This document shows positions 8,490 to 13,385 of a DNA stretch of 13,385 nucleotides, piece by piece. The translations under genes were made by a program, and so were the position numbers. Location of the stretch: contig JAPKCE010000022.1 in NCBI GenBank assembly GCA_028823075.1, positions 1 through 13,385 of the forward strand, in the 5' to 3' direction. Positions within the stretch are counted from its first letter, which is position 1; every line of letters begins with the position of its first letter. Under the pieces are notes generated by a model. It ran no database searches. It was not told the origin of the DNA and saw only the letters and a program-made list of their open reading frames with translations. Source of the stretch: Myxococcota bacterium (lineage in GTDB: Bacteria; Myxococcota; UBA4151).

Positions 8490-9391
8490 CGGGTGATGCG
8501 CAGGACGTAAGGACCGGTGCCTTGACCCGCCCCCGAGACAAGAACGTAATAGGTACGCCCTGCCGTTAGTTGAGCGCTAATGCGGCAATTCAATCCGTCG
8601 CCGCTATCGTCGTCGGTGCCCATGAGGTTGCCGTTAAATTCAACGGCGCAGACGGTGTCCGTTTGGCCTTCGGTGAACACGCTGTAGCTGGCTGTCGATG
8701 TAGCAAAGAAGCGGAAATAATCACGATCTCCAGTGCGGTCGATTGCAGCATCCACGTTCGCCGGGACCGTCACGCGCATGGCATCTTCTGGCACATCACC
8801 ATGATCCGGCGGACCGCCCTGCTCGTTTTGGCAGTCGCTGTCACAACCGTCACCGATGTCGCGGTTACCGTCGTCGCATTGTTCGCCTTCTTCCAGTTCA
8901 CCGTTGCCGCAAACCGGGCCGCGTTCGATTCGACATTCAGCACTACAACCGTCGCCCGGGGTAACGTTCTCATCATCACATTCTTCGGCTGCAGGATTGA
9001 GAAAGCCATCGCCGCAAATGTTAGGCGAGCAATCGTTCAAGCAGGAATCGTTGTTCGAGACGTTACCGTCATCGCAGCTCTCGCCGAGCTCTCGCAGGCC
9101 GTTGCCACAGACCGTACTTTGCGAACCCGCATCGACTAGTGGCGTCACGCCTCCGTCGCTTTGCACGCCCCCATCGACATCAGGGTTCGCTGCGGCATCG
9201 GCGGGTGGAATGACGCCAGCGTCTTGGCTCGTGCCGCCTCCGCGCCGACAGCGCCGGTTCTGGCAAACGAAGTCTAAGCGGCAATCATCGTTAGAAGAAC
9301 AGCGCGTCGCCGCCGAGTCCCCGCCGCTCGAGCCCGTCGGCGGCCCACAAGCGACACAAACCAAAGCGAGAATTGGAGTAAACAAGCGCAT
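8486..9391 (-). CDS. Lipoprotein with myxobacterial Cys-rich repeats and PPC domain
   Basis: A 301-residue protein from the ATG at 9391, chosen because GGAGG (9397-9401) sits five bases upstream and the N-terminus is then a lipoprotein-type signal (MRLFTPILALVCVAC, probable lipid site C15; C12 possible). An ATG at 9403 in frame overlaps the SD and would add four residues. Residues 31-48 form a small four-Cys module, followed by an Asp/Gly/Ala linker (52-92). Three repeats of the myxobacterial Cys-rich (DUF4215-like) type start at C95, C126 and C161, with cores CDDGN, CDDEN and CDDGN. The C-terminal part (about 196-300) matches the bacterial pre-peptidase C-terminal (PPC) domain: DHGDVPEDA, DRDYFRF, the aromatic pair in AGRTYYVLV, and a final G-P-Y-V-L-R-I strand. 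No catalytic domain is present, so it is probably a surface binding or matrix protein. Its stop overlaps the pbpC stop by four bases, convergently. Confidence 0.88.
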   Translation of the reverse strand: MRLFTPILALVCVACGPPTGSSGGDSAATRCSSNDDCRLDFVCQNRRCRRGGGTSQDAGVIPPADAAANPDVDGGVQSDGGVTPLVDAGSQSTVCGNGLRELGESCDDGNVSNNDSCLNDCSPNICGDGFLNPAAEECDDENVTPGDGCSAECRIERGPVCGNGELEEGEQCDDGNRDIGDGCDSDCQNEQGGPPDHGDVPEDAMRVTVPANVDAAIDRTGDRDYFRFFATSTASYSVFTEGQTDTVCAVEFNGNLMGTDDDSGDGLNCRISAQLTAGRTYYVLVSGAGQGTGPYVLRITR

Positions 9392-9396
9392 AGAGG

Positions 9397-9401
9397 CCTC
9401 C
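9397..9401 (-). promoter_or_regulatory. Shine-Dalgarno of the Cys-rich/PPC lipoprotein
   Basis: GGAGG on the minus strand with a five-base spacer to the ATG at 9391. It decides in favour of this start over the ATG at 9403, which lies just before and partly in the SD region. Confidence 0.75.
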
Positions 9402-9487
9402 ATAACATGACTTATCTTACACGAAAATGAACCACCGTCGCCACGAATCCTCAGGCCCAAGTTTATCCCAAACAATAGGGTGTCGTC

Positions 9488-11365
<1,878 letters not shown>

Positions 11366-11372
11366 GAGCAGG

Positions 11373-11376
11373 CTCC
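11373..11376 (-). promoter_or_regulatory. Shine-Dalgarno of thiC (decides the GTG start)
   Basis: GGAG on the minus strand, seven bases before GTG 11365. An out-of-frame ATG at 11378 overlaps it and opens a 12-codon reading frame ending at 11340. No comparable SD precedes the alternative TTG at 11389. Confidence 0.6.
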
Positions 11377-11402
11377 ATGCGAATCGCAACCGAGCACGCA
11401 GG

Positions 11403-11419
11403 CGGCGATCAACTCGCCG
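11403..11419 (-). promoter_or_regulatory. Hairpin in thiC leader between riboswitch and start codon
   Basis: On the minus strand CGGCGA and TCGCCG enclose a five-base loop GTTGA, forming a 6-bp stem just downstream of the TPP aptamer. No U-run follows, so it does not look like an intrinsic terminator. It may be part of the expression platform or of an alternative pairing with the aptamer. Pairing was read by eye. Confidence 0.35.
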
Positions 11420-11425
11420 GTCCCT

Positions 11426-11511
11426 CTTCCTACGTCGGCACGACCCGAATCAGGTTCAGCGGGTTGGACGCCAGAAGCGGCGTCCTCTCAGCGCAAAGCG
11501 CACCCCGGAAG
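11426..11511 (-). ncRNA. TPP (thi-box) riboswitch upstream of thiC
   Basis: Read on the minus strand, the segment has the hallmark thi-box blocks in order: GGGGTGC, then GCTGAGA, then a GC-rich variable stem (ACGCC/GGCGT), then ACCCGCTGAACCTGATTCGG and finally the CGTAGGAAG block. P1 closes as CTTCC (11507-11511) with GGAAG (11426-11430). The class binds thiamine pyrophosphate and represses downstream thiamine genes. It lies about 60 bases before the thiC GTG and about 41 bases after the stop of the upstream TPR gene. I see no run of Us after a stem before the SD, so control is more likely at translation initiation or by Rho than by an intrinsic terminator (inference). Confidence 0.97.
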
Positions 11512-11552
11512 GACGTTGGCGTTGGAGCAGGGTTTAGGGGGGATGGGAAGGC

Positions 11553-12482
11553 CTAGTTGCCACCCACCACACTAGGCACCCCACCCTGCGCATCGCCCGT
11601 GCCCTCTTCCGCTCCAATCGGGCGTAAATCTGTCATATAAATCATCGGTACCGCGATCGCTATACCGCCGGCTGCCACGCCAAAGGCAAGGGAGACGGAA
11701 AGCTCGCTGTCGAAACGGATGACCTCGTCGAGAACAAAGCCACCCGTGAAAGCCAGAATGGGAATAGCTACCGACGCGGCGCCGGCTTTGATCCAAGCCC
11801 CCGTGTAACCACGGCGTTTCGCCACCCGCTCCATGCCCCAGCCCACCGCTCCACCAAAAATGGCAGCGCCGGTGCCCAAACCGATCAAGACGGCCGTTTC
11901 ACCGGAGTTAGTAAGCTCATCGGCCACCGCGCCCGCCAAAAAACCGCCGAAGAGCGATGGGAAGAAAGCGATCGACGCCCAACGGGTCGAGGCCCAGCTC
12001 AGCGCTCCGAACTTGGGTGGACGCATTTTCGCATGCTGGACATTTCGCGGCCCGCCGTCCCAGCCACTGGGCGCTTCAGGCCCAGCCTGTGCGCCCGCTT
12101 GGATCGCTGCCAAACGCTGCTTGGCCACCTTGTCGTAACCAGCGGTACGTCCAGGCAGCGAGGAGTCTAGATAGCTTTGGTAACGTATTGCTGCGGCAGG
12201 GAAGTGCCCTCGCAAGCGCTCGATCTCCGCTAAACCGAAATAAGCCAAGGCAGTACGCGGTTCGGGCTCGAGGGTCTCGTTATAAAGAAAGGCAGCGCAG
12301 TCGAGATCGCCTTTACCCAAACAAGCTGCGGCGAGAACGAGCTGGTCCTGCAAGTCCCAATTACCGCTTTGACGCTTTTGCATCAGGCGCTCCTCAGCCT
12401 GGGCGAAGCGCCCATTTTCCAAGTCATCCATGGTGGCAGGGCTGGGTGCAGCAAGGATAAGAGCAGCAACTAAAAAGGACAT
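11553..12482 (-). CDS. TPR-containing protein with C-terminal hydrophobic segments, unknown function
   Basis: A 309-residue protein I do not recognise. The start ATG at 12482 has a near-perfect SD five bases upstream. Residues 1-16 (MSFLVAALILAAPSPA) look like a cleavable signal peptide. Residues about 19-107 contain TPR-like helices (an ENGRFAQAEERLMQK unit, a LGKGDLDCAAFLYNETLE unit, and AYFGLAEIERLRGHFPAAAIRYQSYLDS). After a linker, four hydrophobic Gly/Ala-rich segments lie near 165-186, 196-216, 233-252 and 261-283, so the C-terminus is probably membrane-embedded. This layout (signal, periplasmic TPR, membrane helices) suggests a periplasmic interaction protein anchored in the inner membrane; partners are unknown. 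It reads toward the thiC riboswitch with about 41 bases between, so read-through into the thiC leader is possible. Confidence 0.78.
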   Translation of the reverse strand: MSFLVAALILAAPSPATMDDLENGRFAQAEERLMQKRQSGNWDLQDQLVLAAACLGKGDLDCAAFLYNETLEPEPRTALAYFGLAEIERLRGHFPAAAIRYQSYLDSSLPGRTAGYDKVAKQRLAAIQAGAQAGPEAPSGWDGGPRNVQHAKMRPPKFGALSWASTRWASIAFFPSLFGGFLAGAVADELTNSGETAVLIGLGTGAAIFGGAVGWGMERVAKRRGYTGAWIKAGAASVAIPILAFTGGFVLDEVIRFDSELSVSLAFGVAAGGIAIAVPMIYMTDLRPIGAEEGTGDAQGGVPSVVGGN

Positions 12483-12487
12483 GAAGG

Positions 12488-12495
12488 ACCTCCTT
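12488..12495 (-). promoter_or_regulatory. Strong Shine-Dalgarno of the TPR/membrane protein gene
   Basis: AAGGAGGT on the minus strand, fully complementary to the 16S anti-SD core, with a five-base spacer to ATG 12482. It is the strongest RBS in the window and supports the gene being real and well translated. Confidence 0.8.
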
Positions 12496-12531
12496 GCGTC
12501 AACTTAGCCACTGCGCCAGGGTTCTGCCAAG

Positions 12532-13119
12532 ATGCGCCTCACACTAATCTCAGATTTGCAATCCAAGCCCGACCTGCTGGCGGCGTTTTCGCTGGCCCTC
12601 CGAGGCCGACAAAAAAGCGGTGGTCCTCTGAGTTTTTGGCTGCGAGAAAAACAAACAGCGAGCGATGAGTTGCCCATCGCCGAGCTACAGAGCCTCGCTG
12701 CTGAACATGAATTTAGGCTGGAAACCAGTTGGGCCCATAGACGAGTTGCAGGGCTGATGCCTTTGCATATACCCGACCGTGAAACGGCCCGAAACAAGAG
12801 CCGAGCCTTTCAAGGCAGGCGTATCCTCAGCGCCCATTCGCTACAACAGGCTGAGTTATTGCTGCTGGAAAACCCCAGCGATGAAGTGTTAGTTTCGGCT
12901 TGGCGAGCGGCGATCAGCAAGCAAAGCAGCGGCGCTACGCTCAACCATGCCGCCACGCTAGCTTTGGCGCGCCGCTTCGAAAACCGGCTGCATATCGTCT
13001 CGGGACTGCGCGTCGAAGATTACGCTGAACTCAAAGACGAGCCCTTGGCCTCGCTCGCTTTTTGTGGCTCTTTTACGGCTGAGCCGAAGGCTTTTCTAAA
13101 GCGGCTTGGGTACCTGTAA
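12532..13119 (+). CDS. Divergent ThiE/TenI-family protein (thiamine phosphate synthase-like)
   Basis: A 195-residue protein, slightly shorter than typical ThiE (about 210). ThiE/TenI landmarks appear in order: strand LTLISD at 3-8 (ThiE LYLVTD), FWLREK at 35-40 (ThiE QLREK), PLHIPDRE at 77-84 (position of VHLGQED), ILSAHSLQQAE at 98-108 (GVSTHSLEEA), SDEVLVSA at 116-123, VSGL at 156-159 (GGI) and LAFCGSF at 175-181. The beginning fits beta-strand 1, which supports the ATG at 12532; AGGG ten bases upstream is a weak SD. Several ThiE active-site residues are altered: the Gln before LREK is Trp, the Asn-Asp of INDR is replaced around ETSW, and the G-P-x-F-x-T-x-T-K loop is not recognisable. It could be a diverged ThiE, a TenI-like thiazole tautomerase, or an inactive relative. 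Closeness to thiC supports a thiamine role, but activity is uncertain. Confidence 0.72.
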   Translation: MRLTLISDLQSKPDLLAAFSLALRGRQKSGGPLSFWLREKQTASDELPIAELQSLAAEHEFRLETSWAHRRVAGLMPLHIPDRETARNKSRAFQGRRILSAHSLQQAELLLLENPSDEVLVSAWRAAISKQSSGATLNHAATLALARRFENRLHIVSGLRVEDYAELKDEPLASLAFCGSFTAEPKAFLKRLGYL

Positions 13120-13385
13120 GCAACAATTTACTCGCCTTGCTCGCCAGCGGCTCGGGAGCCTCGCTTGCAAGTTTCTTTAGAGCCGCTGTGACCTGGACAT
13201 CGCTGGGGTTGATGCGTCGCGCATTAGCCAAATCGCCGAGCGCCTCGTCGAAGCGTTTTTGCAGGCGCATATCAGCCGCTCGCTTGAGCAAGAAACTAAC
13301 ACGAAGCGCGCGGTTCTCAATAAGAACACGACTCTCAAGCGTGCCTTGCAACTCCTCGTGCTTGCATCCGGGAAGTGCAATGATC
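13073..13385 (-). CDS. TPR lipoprotein, 5' partial
   Basis: The frame is open from the window edge (first full codon at 13384) to TAA at 13073-13075, giving 104 visible residues. It opens on IIALPGCKHEEL, which reads as the end of a lipoprotein signal with lipobox LPGC, so the true start is probably a few codons outside the window. A TTG at 13351 is a possible but unlikely internal start. A TPR-like helical pair covers about FLLKRAADMRLQKRF and DEALGDLANARRINPSD, followed by a Lys/Ala-rich helical tail. The role is unknown, probably a small outer-membrane or periplasmic interaction protein. The last 47 bases lie antisense to the 3' end of the ThiE/TenI-like gene. Confidence 0.68.
   Translation of the reverse strand, partial: IIALPGCKHEELQGTLESRVLIENRALRVSFLLKRAADMRLQKRFDEALGDLANARRINPSDVQVTAALKKLASEAPEPLASKASKLLLTGTQAALEKPSAQP

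Noticed and set aside
8570..9139. 189-codon open frame on the plus strand opposite the Cys-rich lipoprotein
   Set aside because: It lies wholly antisense to a well-supported gene with clear domains; its Val/Ala/Thr-rich product is what the reverse complement of Asp/Gly/Cys codons gives, and it has no recognisable motif.
9389..9475. Longer N-terminus for the Cys-rich lipoprotein
   Set aside because: Extension to a start near 9475 would bury the lipoprotein signal about 28 residues inside; GGAGG directly before ATG 9391 fits much better.
9392..9487. Terminator or promoter between thiC and the Cys-rich lipoprotein
   Set aside because: The 96-base gap holds no stable stem with U-run and only a weak TAAGAT-like -10 candidate without a matching -35, so I do not call either.
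11957..12460. 167-codon open frame on the plus strand opposite the TPR/membrane protein
   Set aside because: Arg/Ser/Pro-rich composition without motif; the minus-strand frame has a signal peptide, TPR pattern and a strong SD.
13177..13380. 67-codon minus-strand frame starting at ATG 13380
   Set aside because: It overlaps the TPR lipoprotein in another frame; its product is Ser/Arg/Cys-rich with no pattern, while the lipobox and TPR reading is coherent.

Overview
The window looks like chromosomal DNA of a Myxococcota-type (deltaproteobacterial) bacterium. The evidence is the predicted lipoproteins with Asp/Ala/Gly/Pro-rich linkers, the Cys-rich 'CGDG...CDDGN...GDGC' repeats typical of myxobacterial surface proteins, the FG-GAP/ASPIC-like propeller proteins, moderately GC-rich coding DNA and dense packing. 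I see no insertion sequence, phage gene, CRISPR array, tRNA or rRNA. The taxonomic assignment is an inference from protein style, not from a marker gene.

Bases 1-8489 form one plus-strand operon-like block of four genes. Three are tandem paralogues of about 650-720 residues (the first is cut by the window edge). In the two complete copies the order is a lipoprotein signal, an acidic low-complexity linker, a Cys-rich module, six FG-GAP-type calcium-loop repeats (probable beta-propeller), an ASPIC/UnbV-like domain and a conserved C-terminal tail. The fourth is a complete penicillin-binding protein 1C (pbpC), with glycosyltransferase, transpeptidase and C-terminal BiPBP_C-like domains. Each junction is a 4-base start/stop overlap (ATGA, TTGA, GTGA), so the four products are probably translationally coupled. 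This linkage of a duplicated surface-propeller family to a peptidoglycan synthase is the most interesting part of the window.

Bases 8486-9391 (minus) encode a lipoprotein with three myxobacterial Cys-rich repeats and a C-terminal PPC domain. It meets pbpC tail to tail with a 4-base overlap.

Bases 9488-11511 (minus) are thiC, the HMP-phosphate synthase of thiamine synthesis, preceded by a clearly recognisable TPP riboswitch. Farther upstream on the same strand is an unrecognised TPR protein with several C-terminal hydrophobic segments (11553-12482). Divergent from it on the plus strand is a strongly divergent ThiE/TenI-family protein (12532-13119). Its 3' end overlaps the 3' end of a minus-strand TPR lipoprotein that runs off the window (13073-13385). 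The right half is therefore a small thiamine locus mixed with TPR and lipoprotein genes.
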